This document shows positions 1 through 5,570 of a stretch of DNA of 6,346 nt, piece after piece. The position numbers and the translations under genes were made by a program. Location of the stretch: positions 1 through 6,346 of the forward strand of contig CAJFQT010000084.1 of assembly GCA_904419095.1 (NCBI GenBank), given 5' to 3'. This DNA is from an uncultured Clostridia bacterium (lineage in GTDB: Bacteria; Bacillota; Clostridia; TANB77; CAG-508). The notes beneath the pieces were generated by a model, which was not told the DNA's origin, searched no databases, and saw only the letters and a list, made by a program, of their open reading frames with translations. Each line of letters begins with the position of its first letter. Position 1 is the stretch's first letter.

Positions 1-3
1 AAA

Positions 4-1314
4 ATGAAAACATGGAAAAAAGTTCTATTAGTAATATTAGCGATAATAATAGCAATAGTAATATATTTTATATATAACAGTATAAAAATAGAAGGAGAAA
101 TTAGTTTAAGTGGAATGTTAGCAACAGCAGCAGGACACGACGAAAATACAAGAAAAAATCTAGGAGAATTTCAAGTATTAATAATGGGAGTAAGTACAGA
201 CCAAGCAGGAGTGGACTTAACAGACACAATAATGGTTGCATCATACAATCCAAATTCTCAAAGAGCAGTTTTACTATCAATACCAAGAGATTCATTTACA
301 GGAAAAAATACTAAAAAAGCAACAGCATCAGAGAAGATAAATGCAATATATAATTTAACAAAAGATCCTCAAGAAACTTTAGATGCAGTTAATGAATTAA
401 CAGGATTAGACATAAAATATTATATGGTAGTAAAGACAGAAGCATTAATAGAACTAGTAGACGCAATAGGTCCAATTGAATATGATGTACCAACAAACAT
501 GAACTATGATGACCCAACACAAGACTTACACATACACATAAATAAAGGAATGCAAGAAATAGATGGTGAAAAAGCAGAACAGTTACTACGTTTTAGAAAA
601 AACAATGATGGAACAACATTTCCAGCTGAATATGGAGACAATGATATAGGAAGAATGAGAAATCAAAGAGAATTCATAATGGCCGTAATAGACCAAACAG
701 TAACAGCAGGGAACATCACAAAACTAGGACAAATTCTAGATATTGCAAGTAGAAATTTAATAACAAATGTAGACTTTAATGCAATAAAAGACTATTTACC
801 ATATGCAGTAGAATTCTCAACAGCAAATATGCAAACAGAAGTATTACCAGGAACAACACCAGATTTATCAAAAACAAACAACGTAAGTATTTATGTAGTA
901 GATAAAGAAGAAACAGAAGCACTTATAAAACGATTATTCTATCCAGAAGAAGAAACAGGAAGTAGTACAGAAAACACAACAAATTCAACTAATGCAACAT
1001 CAAATAATTCTACTACAAATAAAAAAACATCTACAAACAGCAAATCTGACATAAAAATAGAAGTAATAAATGGAAGTGGAGACAGTTCAAAATTACAAGA
1101 TGCAGTAGATACATTAAAAAAAGAAGGATATGATGTAACAAAAACAGGAACAACATCAACAATATCAAAAACAATAATAACAAACAGAAAAAATTTAGAA
1201 ACAGATGAATTAACAGAAATAAAAAATACATTAGGTGTAGGAAACATATCAACAAATAAATCTTCAACAAGTAAAGTAGATGTACAAATTATAATAGGAA
1301 AAGATTTTCAATAA
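4..1314 (+). CDS. LytR-CpsA-Psr (LCP) family cell-wall polymer ligase with C-terminal LytR_C domain
   Basis: LCP proteins are membrane-anchored phosphotransferases that move wall teichoic acid or capsular polymers from an undecaprenyl lipid carrier onto peptidoglycan, on the outer face of the membrane. The 436-residue product has a short cytoplasmic N-terminus (KTWKK), one membrane segment at about residues 7-25, then an LCP catalytic domain at about 50-310. Recognisable LCP signatures are TDTI (Asp74), LLSIPRD (Arg95, Asp96), KINAIY (Lys111), LLRFRK (Arg196, Arg198) and DIGRMRNQREF (Asp214, Arg217, Arg219). A Ser/Thr/Asn-rich linker spans about 318-347 and is followed by a LytR_C-type domain (350-434, opening KIEVINGSG). 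The start is the first codon after the membrane-anchor reading begins; its ribosome binding site would lie outside the window. The length and two-domain order are normal for clostridial members. The polymer transferred cannot be told from sequence. Its 3' end converges on the carboxypeptidase gene. Confidence 0.93.
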   Translation: MKTWKKVLLVILAIIIAIVIYFIYNSIKIEGEISLSGMLATAAGHDENTRKNLGEFQVLIMGVSTDQAGVDLTDTIMVASYNPNSQRAVLLSIPRDSFTGKNTKKATASEKINAIYNLTKDPQETLDAVNELTGLDIKYYMVVKTEALIELVDAIGPIEYDVPTNMNYDDPTQDLHIHINKGMQEIDGEKAEQLLRFRKNNDGTTFPAEYGDNDIGRMRNQREFIMAVIDQTVTAGNITKLGQILDIASRNLITNVDFNAIKDYLPYAVEFSTANMQTEVLPGTTPDLSKTNNVSIYVVDKEETEALIKRLFYPEEETGSSTENTTNSTNATSNNSTTNKKTSTNSKSDIKIEVINGSGDSSKLQDAVDTLKKEGYDVTKTGTTSTISKTIITNRKNLETDELTEIKNTLGVGNISTNKSSTSKVDVQIIIGKDFQ

Positions 1315-1400
1315 AAAGATTAATCATAATAAATAAAAAATGTAAAAATAAAAATATTAAAGTAAACACAAAAAATAACAAATTAATATAGAATAAAACG

Positions 1401-1425
1401 AAAATGATTGATATATCAACATTTT
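1401..1425. repeat. Small imperfect palindrome in the LCP/carboxypeptidase gap
   Basis: Arms 1401-1412 and 1415-1425 pair around the perfect 12-bp palindrome TTGATATATCAA (1408-1419), with one bulged A at 1407. On the minus strand the hairpin is followed by TTTTCGTTTTATT, so it could act as a backup terminator for minus-strand transcripts reading past the main terminator at 1455-1496. The stem is nearly all A/T, so stability is modest and the functional reading is a guess. Confidence 0.3.
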
Positions 1426-1454
1426 CTGAAAAATATAAGATTGATATTAAATAA

Positions 1455-1496
1455 AAATAAAAGAATAGGGGGAAAGTAAAACCTATTCTTTTATTT
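1455..1496. terminator. Bidirectional intrinsic terminator between convergent genes
   Basis: A 15-bp perfect inverted repeat has arms 1455-1469 (ending AGAATAGG) and 1482-1496 (starting CCTATTCT), with a 12-base loop at 1470-1481. Both outer halves of the stem are A on the left and T on the right, so a U-rich tract follows the hairpin in transcripts from either strand. The position between the stop codons of the LCP gene (+) and the carboxypeptidase gene (-) fits termination of both. Confidence 0.75.
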
Positions 1497-1511
1497 ATTA
1501 CTTATAGATAT

Positions 1512-2756
1512 CTATTTTTGTTTCTTTTTAGGGAAAAGTAACCTAATTAAAACAAGTAAAACCAAAACAAGTAAAACCATACCAGCAATTGTAACAATTG
1601 AATTAGAAGGAATAACACTATGAGAAGCAATCAAATCAGAAGAATATTCTTCGCCATCAATATTATACACAATTTTTCCAACAACCTGTCCTTGGGAAAT
1701 AGGAGCAAATAAATTACTATTAAGTTCAATATCAAAAGGAACATCATCATTCATTTTAGAGGTTTCCATTAAAACAGAAATAGTTGCAGAAGCCACTAAA
1801 TCCAAATCTTTTGTATCATCAGTTGCATTTGGGATAGATATACTAGAAGCGGTATATCCCTGTTCAATTAAAGTTTTAAAGCCATAATTTGCATATCCAA
1901 ACTCAAATAACTTTTTAGAATCTGAAAACTTTGAACTACTGCCATTAGCATTAATCCTAGCAGCAAGAACAACACAAATTAATTCAAAACCATCTTTATT
2001 AGAAACAGAGACCAAACAATTTCCAGCCTCAGAAGTAAAACCAGTTTTACCAGCAATAGCATACTCATAATAACTATCATTAGCAACATTAGTTTCATTA
2101 TTTATAAGCAAATTATTAGTTGTAGTAAAAGACCTAGCTTGATATTTATTAGTAGCCGGAATAGAACAAGACTTCAAACCAGCCAAATGTCTAAAAGTAT
2201 TATTTTCCATACAATATTTCATCAAAATAGCCAAATCATGAGCAGTAGTATAATGATTCTCATTTTGCATACCGCTAGGATTAGTAAAATGAGTATTAGC
2301 CATTCCAAGTTCAGAAGCTTTTTGATTCATTAAATTTGCAAATTCCTCAATAGAACCAGAAATATAAAAAGCCAAAACATTAGCAGCATCATTAGCTGAA
2401 TGAACCATTAAAACTTGTAATAATTGATTAACTGTAAGCTGTTCATCAGCCTGCAAAGCAGCAATAGAATATCCAGCAGGAATAGAAGAAATAGCAGAAT
2501 ATGGCACGGTCACAACATCATTTAAATTTCCATTCTCTAAAGTTAAAATTGCAGTCATTATCTTAGTTGTACTAGCTGGAAACATCCTCTGTTCAGAAGC
2601 TTTATCATAAAAAACTTCACCAGAAGAAGAATCAATAAGAATTGCAGCCTGAGCAGATATTTCAGGAGGCTCAGAAACTGCAAAAGATATATTAGAAAAA
2701 ATTAAACACATTAATAAAATAAAAACTAAAAAAGAAAAAAATTTCTTAAAAATCAT
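1512..2756 (-). CDS. D-alanyl-D-alanine carboxypeptidase (low-molecular-weight PBP, peptidase family S11)
   Basis: This enzyme removes the terminal D-Ala from peptidoglycan pentapeptides outside the membrane, limiting cross-linking. The 414-residue product has a signal peptide (hydrophobic about 8-24, probable cleavage after SFA, residue 26). All three penicillin-binding motifs are intact: SxxK as STTK (Ser62 nucleophile, Lys65), SxN as SAN (120-122), and KTG (237-239) in AGKTGFTSEAG. A C-terminal PBP5_C-like beta domain follows at about 295-380. The protein ends with a strong hydrophobic segment (about 387-407) and a basic tail (PKKKQK), which suggests a transmembrane anchor in place of the amphipathic helix of E. 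coli PBP5. The ATG is supported by AAAGGA at 2768-2773, 11 bases upstream. It resembles the DacA/DacB/DacF group, but which paralogue it is, and whether it acts in sporulation, cannot be decided from sequence alone. It diverges from comEA. Confidence 0.95.
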   Translation of the reverse strand: MIFKKFFSFLVFILLMCLIFSNISFAVSEPPEISAQAAILIDSSSGEVFYDKASEQRMFPASTTKIMTAILTLENGNLNDVVTVPYSAISSIPAGYSIAALQADEQLTVNQLLQVLMVHSANDAANVLAFYISGSIEEFANLMNQKASELGMANTHFTNPSGMQNENHYTTAHDLAILMKYCMENNTFRHLAGLKSCSIPATNKYQARSFTTTNNLLINNETNVANDSYYEYAIAGKTGFTSEAGNCLVSVSNKDGFELICVVLAARINANGSSSKFSDSKKLFEFGYANYGFKTLIEQGYTASSISIPNATDDTKDLDLVASATISVLMETSKMNDDVPFDIELNSNLFAPISQGQVVGKIVYNIDGEEYSSDLIASHSVIPSNSIVTIAGMVLLVLVLLVLIRLLFPKKKQK

Positions 2757-2794
2757 TTGTATAACAATCCTTTCGTAAGTTAAATCTAAGAATA

Positions 2795-2823
2795 AATATA
2801 CAATAAAACAAAAAAAATTTCAA
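2795..2823 (-). promoter_or_regulatory. Probable sigma-A promoter for the carboxypeptidase gene
   Basis: Reading the minus strand, TTGAAA (2818-2823) and TATATT (2795-2800) are separated by 17 bases, mostly a T tract. This matches the vegetative sigma-A consensus well and would start transcription about 30 bases before the start codon. On the plus strand a TACAAT (2799-2804) overlaps the same place and could be the -10 box of comEA, but its -35 (TAAGTT, 2776-2781) is poor. Overlapping divergent promoters are therefore possible. AT-rich sequence gives chance matches, so confidence is moderate. Confidence 0.5.
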
Positions 2824-2840
2824 TAAAAAGGAGGCAATAT

Positions 2841-3491
2841 ATGAAAAATCTTACAAAAAAACAAAAAATAATTTTAATGTTAATATTCGTAATAATTTTT
2901 GCAATATATCAGATATATAAAACAAAAGAAGAAAAAAATAATAACATAAACGAATTACTAGAAATAAACAATATAGAGCAAAACAAAACAACTGAAACAA
3001 CAAAAAAGAATGAAGAAAATCAGGAAAACAAAAAAATAATAATACACATTTCAGGGCAAGTAAATAATGAAGGAGTATATGAATTAGAAGAAGGAAGCAG
3101 AATAATAGATGCAATAAATAAAGCAGGAGGAGTAACAGAAACAGCAGACACAAGCCAAATAAATCTAGCAGAGAAAATTGAAGATGGAGCAAAAATATAT
3201 GTACCAGCAAAAGGAGAAGAATCAGTAGAAACAAACAGTCAAGAAGGAAAAACTACAAAAAATACCAAAAATATAGCACAAGACAAAGAAACAAAAAGCA
3301 AAAAAATAAATATAAACACAGCAACAGAAGAAGAGCTAGACACATTACCAGGAATAGGTCAAGCAACTGCTCAAAAAATAATAGAATATAGAAAAGAAAA
3401 TGGAAAATTTTCAAAGATTGAAGACATTAAGGATGTTAGTGGGATTGGAGATAGTAAATTTGAGAAGATTAAGGATTTAATAGAAGTATAG
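2841..3491 (+). CDS. comEA: ComEA-type DNA-binding competence protein (SLBB plus helix-hairpin-helix)
   Basis: ComEA is a membrane-anchored receptor that binds double-stranded DNA during natural transformation and passes it to the ComEC channel. The 216-residue product has an N-terminal membrane segment (about 9-23) with a basic leader, then an Asn/Glu/Lys-rich spacer (25-64). An SLBB-like domain follows (65-122, with IIIHISGQV and VYELEEGSRIIDAINKAGG), then a second charged linker (123-153). The C-terminal helix-hairpin-helix module (154-216) opens ININTAT and has hairpins LPGIG (169-173) and VSGIG (199-203). This is the standard ComEA order and length. The start is fixed by AAAGGAGG at 2827-2834, six bases upstream. 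comEC, often adjacent, is absent here, because the next gene converges. The last 25 codons use AAG and ATT where the rest of the gene uses AAA and ATA. Whether the organism is transformable is unknown; comEA is widespread in non-competent clostridia. Confidence 0.93.
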   Translation: MKNLTKKQKIILMLIFVIIFAIYQIYKTKEEKNNNINELLEINNIEQNKTTETTKKNEENQENKKIIIHISGQVNNEGVYELEEGSRIIDAINKAGGVTETADTSQINLAEKIEDGAKIYVPAKGEESVETNSQEGKTTKNTKNIAQDKETKSKKININTATEEELDTLPGIGQATAQKIIEYRKENGKFSKIEDIKDVSGIGDSKFEKIKDLIEV

Positions 3492-3493
3492 TT

Positions 3494-3551
3494 AGGGATT
3501 TAGGGACGGTCCTTAAAATCCCTCCTAGAAGGGATTTTGGGGACGGACCTT
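3494..3551. repeat. REP-like hairpin unit and partial second copy, GGGACGGTCC core
   Basis: The first unit (3494-3523) folds as a near-complete palindrome. Arms AGGGATTTA and TAAAATCCCT flank a central GGAC-G-GTCC, with one extra base on the right side. A second, partial copy (3530-3551) repeats AGGGATTTT and the core as GGGGACGGACC but lacks a matching right arm. The right arm of copy one (3515-3523) also pairs perfectly with the left arm of copy two (3530-3538) across a 6-base loop, so two alternative folds exist. The block starts two bases after the comEA stop codon. I know similar GGGGACGG-type motifs as dispersed intergenic repeats, but copy number in this genome cannot be seen from the window. 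Confidence 0.65.
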
Positions 3552-3556
3552 TTAAT

Positions 3557-3610
3557 AAAAAGTAAAAATATCGTAATTTGTATAAATGATATTTTTACTT
3601 TTTTGTTTTT
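3557..3610 (+). terminator. Intrinsic terminator of comEA, possibly bidirectional
   Basis: A perfect 16-bp inverted repeat has arms 3557-3572 (AAAAAGTAAAAATATC) and 3588-3603 with a 15-base loop, followed by T, G and five more T. The stem is almost all A/T but long. The minus-strand reading is also followed by T-rich sequence. It lies 65 bases after the comEA stop, downstream of the REP-like hairpins, so the comEA transcript would carry those hairpins in its 3' end. Confidence 0.7.
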
Positions 3611-3819
3611 GGTAGAGGAATGTTTGAGGATTCACTATATGTGTGTATGATGTTGAAAGGCTTATGGGTGTAAAATTTGTGAGTTGTTTGACTGCTGGTA
3701 GTATGGAAATATGTTTAAGTCCTTTTTGAGTGATATGGAGGGAGTTTTATTTATTTTTTATTTGCTATATTGGTTAAAATTTAAAAATACTCAATTGGGG
3801 GAGAGGTAGGTTTAGAGAA
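3611..3819. other. Unassigned G/T-rich stretch with no supported gene
   Basis: This part of the 569-base gap between comEA and desulfoferrodoxin has plus-strand G and T enrichment, unlike the A-rich plus-strand genes around it. No reading frame with a convincing start and ribosome binding site was found. The best small frame is 21 codons (ATG at 3664, TGA at 3727-3729) with a weak GAAAGG only three bases upstream. A start-less open frame runs on the minus strand from 3746 to 3552. It may be a decayed gene or part of a larger repeat; nothing in it is recognised. Confidence 0.4.
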
Positions 3820-3918
3820 TGGTTCATTGGGGACAGGTCCCAATGAACCAAAATGGTCAATCAGGGACAGGTACACATTAACCAAAACGGTTATCGTGTA
3901 CCTGTCCTTTATGAGCCA
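3820..3918. repeat. Three 34-bp-type repeat units, two direct and one inverted
   Basis: Units 3820-3853 and 3854-3887 are exactly 34 bases each, adjacent, and match at 26 of 34 positions. Both begin TGGT, carry GGGACAGGT in the middle and end AACCAAAA. A third unit (3888-3918) is the same sequence in reverse orientation, with TGTACCTGTCC. Unit one is a hairpin with perfect 12-bp arms, TGGTTCATTGGG (3820-3831) and its complement (3839-3850), around a 7-base loop. Units two and three together form a larger hairpin with 12-bp arms GGACAGGTACAC (3865-3876) and 3896-3907, plus an inner TAACC/GGTTA stem. Confidence 0.8.
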
Positions 3919-3920
3919 GT

Positions 3921-3961
3921 AAAATAAAAAATGGCAATATTTTTATCATAAATATTACCAT
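3921..3961 (-). terminator. Intrinsic terminator for the desulfoferrodoxin gene
   Basis: Arms 3931-3942 and 3950-3961 pair at 11 of 12 positions around a 7-base loop. Read on the minus strand, the hairpin ends in CCAT followed by TTTTTATTTT (3921-3930), the classic intrinsic layout. It lies 100 bases past the desulfoferrodoxin stop codon, and two repeat units (3985-4052) sit between them in the 3' untranslated region. No T tract follows the hairpin on the plus strand, so it should act in one direction only. Confidence 0.7.
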
Positions 3962-3984
3962 TCTAAGAAAATTTATAATCCTAA

Positions 3985-4052
3985 TTTTGCTCAAAGCGTA
4001 CCTGTCCCCATATGACCAAAATGGTCAATATGTACCTGTCCCCAATAGACCA
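3985..4052 (-). repeat. Two further 34-bp repeat units in tandem, reverse orientation
   Basis: Units 3985-4018 and 4019-4052 are each 34 bases and carry the exact shared string GTACCTGTCCCC (3998-4009 and 4032-4043). They are the same repeat as at 3820-3887 but on the other strand. Across their junction, CATATGACCA and TGGTCAATATG (4009-4018 and 4022-4032) form a stem with one bulged base and a 3-base loop. The block ends eight bases from the desulfoferrodoxin stop codon, so it would be transcribed in that gene's 3' end. Confidence 0.78.
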
Positions 4053-4060
4053 TAAATTAA

Positions 4061-4441
4061 TTATTCAACATCTTTTTTCCAAAGACCATGTTTATTACAA
4101 TAAGCATAAATTGTAGAGCCAGGGATATAAGGAAAACGACACTCAGCATTTTGTTCAGGATATAATCTAACAAAAAATTCCTTATTATCAGCAACTAAGC
4201 AAATCCACTCAATAAAATGTTCCTTTTCCATTACATGATTTACATTAACAAAAATTTCATCCTCAACTAATTGATATGTAGGAATATGTTTTTCAACAGC
4301 AGCATCAACTGAATTAGGAACTAAAAGTTTCATTTCCTCACCACAACACTTAATGCCACAATTTTCACAAGTACAATCCTCAATAACTTTAACTAATGCA
4401 CCACAAGAAGCACATTTTTTTATTAATAACTCATTTTTCAT
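4061..4441 (-). CDS. dfx: Desulfoferrodoxin / superoxide reductase
   Basis: Superoxide reductase reduces superoxide to hydrogen peroxide in the cytoplasm without releasing oxygen, an anaerobe's defence, usually fed electrons by rubredoxin. The 126-residue product has the full iron centre II set, His52, His69, His75, Cys115 and His118, at the spacing seen in Desulfovibrio Dfx. The conserved Glu50-Lys51 precedes His52, and Lys is the residue known to assist catalysis. The N-terminal desulforedoxin-like centre I region is unusual: besides Cys10, Cys13 and the Cys32-Cys33 pair it has Cys23, Cys25 and Cys28, and the gap between the two Cys pairs is 18 residues, against about 15 in classical Dfx. 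It may still bind Fe(Cys)4 or a different metal site. The ATG is supported by AAGGAGG (4451-4457), nine bases upstream. The gene is monocistronic, with its own promoter (4472-4500) and terminator (3921-3961), and diverges from the hydrolase gene. Confidence 0.93.
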   Translation of the reverse strand: MKNELLIKKCASCGALVKVIEDCTCENCGIKCCGEEMKLLVPNSVDAAVEKHIPTYQLVEDEIFVNVNHVMEKEHFIEWICLVADNKEFFVRLYPEQNAECRFPYIPGSTIYAYCNKHGLWKKDVE

Positions 4442-4471
4442 AAATAAAAACCTCCTTAAAAAATTAATAAC

Positions 4472-4500
4472 AGTATATCATATAAAAAAACATTTAACAA
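4472..4500 (-). promoter_or_regulatory. Sigma-A promoter of the desulfoferrodoxin gene
   Basis: On the minus strand TTGTTA (4495-4500) and TATACT (4472-4477) are 17 bases apart, with TGA just before the -10, which gives an extended -10 (TG then one base). The start codon lies 30 bases downstream, leaving room for a short leader with AAGGAGG. The promoter stands back to back with the hydrolase promoter at 4515-4543 and is a near mirror copy of it. No PerR-like operator was recognised with confidence. Confidence 0.65.
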
Positions 4501-4514
4501 ATAAAAAATTAAAA

Positions 4515-4543
4515 TTGATAAAAAATTTTAGATATGATATATT
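4515..4543 (+). promoter_or_regulatory. Sigma-A promoter of the alpha/beta hydrolase gene
   Basis: TTGATA (4515-4520) and TATATT (4538-4543) are 17 bases apart, with TGA immediately before the -10 as an extended element. The ATG lies 23 bases after the -10, with AAAGGAGG (4554-4561) five bases before it, so the leader would be very short. Only 14 bases (4501-4514) separate its -35 from that of the divergent desulfoferrodoxin promoter, so one bound regulator could affect both. Confidence 0.6.
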
Positions 4544-4566
4544 AAATCAAAAGAAAGGAGGAAAAA

Positions 4567-5451
4567 ATGAAGGCAGAAACAATACACTTTAAAGCAACAG
4601 ATAATGTCAAATTAGACGGAATAATATATAAAGCAGAAGAAACAACAAAAAGAATATTAATATCAACACATGGAATGATAACAAACTGTATAAAAGAAAG
4701 AGACGAAATAATAGCAAAAGAAATAGAAAAAATAAAAATAGACACACTAGTATATAACAACAGAGGGCATGATATAATGAGTTTTATAAAAAAACAAAAT
4801 GGTGAAGAAACAATAGGAGGAACAGCATTTGAAGATGTAGAAGAATGTACAAATGACATAGAAGGAGCAATAACCTTCTGCTTAGAAAAAGGATACAAAG
4901 AAATTTATTTAATGGGACACAGTCTAGGATCAACAAAAACAGTCTATACATACAATAAATTAATAGAAAATAACCAAAAAACAATATTAGAAAAAATAAA
5001 AGGAATAATTTTATTATCACTAATAGACATTCCAACAGTATTAAGAATATATCTAAATACAAGATATCCAGAAATGTTAACATATGCAAAAAATATGGAA
5101 AGAGAAAAAATGGAAAATGTACTAATGCCAGAGACAGCATTTCTATATCCAATTAGTGTAAAAACATTTTTAAAATACGCAAGGGACTACGAAAATATAA
5201 ATTTTGCACGTTTTTCAGAAAAACAATATGAATTCAAAGAATTAAATAATATAAAAGTACCATTAATGTTAAGATGGGGAAATATAAAAGAAATGATTTT
5301 ACAAAAGCCAGAAGAGTTATGCAATAATTTGAAAGAAAAAATTTCAAATAAGCAATTAGATATTGGATACATAGACGGAGCAAACCATAGTTATAGAGGA
5401 AAAGAAGAAATTTTAGCAAAAGAAATAAAAAATTTTTTAGAAAGAATATAA
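4567..5451 (+). CDS. Alpha/beta hydrolase of unknown substrate (DUF1749-like)
   Basis: This is a 294-residue cytoplasmic protein with no signal peptide or membrane segment. Alpha/beta-hydrolase landmarks are the oxyanion-hole HG motif in STHGM (His35-Gly36), NNRGHD (64-69), the nucleophile elbow GHSLGS (Ser119) in strand-turn-helix context (EIYLMGHSLG), and a C-terminal catalytic His in GANHSYRG (His274). The stretch AFEDVEEC then DIEGAITFCLEKGYKEI before the elbow resembles the DUF1749/esterase-like group. The acid of the triad is not obvious: where an Asp is expected after the LMLRWG strand the sequence reads NIKE, so Glu242 is the likeliest substitute. The insert after the elbow (about 155-225) probably forms a lid. 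It could be an esterase, lipase or peptidase; the substrate is unknown. AAAGGAGG at 4554-4561 fixes the start. The next gene, 119 bases on in the same direction, could be co-transcribed, as no convincing terminator intervenes. Confidence 0.85.
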   Translation: MKAETIHFKATDNVKLDGIIYKAEETTKRILISTHGMITNCIKERDEIIAKEIEKIKIDTLVYNNRGHDIMSFIKKQNGEETIGGTAFEDVEECTNDIEGAITFCLEKGYKEIYLMGHSLGSTKTVYTYNKLIENNQKTILEKIKGIILLSLIDIPTVLRIYLNTRYPEMLTYAKNMEREKMENVLMPETAFLYPISVKTFLKYARDYENINFARFSEKQYEFKELNNIKVPLMLRWGNIKEMILQKPEELCNNLKEKISNKQLDIGYIDGANHSYRGKEEILAKEIKNFLERI

Positions 5452-5570
5452 AAAAATAAATTAAAGTCATGAATTTTAACAAAATTAAATAAAAAAGAAA
5501 ATTAATTTTTACAAATGAGAATAGAAAAATTAAAAAATAAATAAAATTCAAGAACAAGGGGGAATGAATA

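Noticed and set aside
1404..1454. 16-codon plus-strand open frame between the LCP and carboxypeptidase genes
   Set aside because: No ribosome binding site (AAAACGAAA upstream), it overlaps a palindrome, and it lies between convergent genes.
2757..2840. Riboswitch or leader RNA upstream of comEA or the carboxypeptidase gene
   Set aside because: The divergent gap is only 84 bases, contains both ribosome binding sites and the promoter elements, and shows no stable stem.
3552..3746. 64-codon minus-strand open frame
   Set aside because: It has no ATG, no ribosome binding site, runs through the comEA terminator and the G/T-rich tract, and shows no recognisable domain.
3820..4052. CRISPR array
   Set aside because: The 34-bp units are contiguous with no unique spacers, differ from one another by about a quarter of positions, occur in both orientations, and no cas gene is present.
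5481..5509. Terminator between the alpha/beta hydrolase and UlaG-like genes
   Set aside because: The AAAATTAA/TTAATTTT stem is only 8 bp of pure A/T, with no proper T tract after it, and such pairs arise by chance in this composition.
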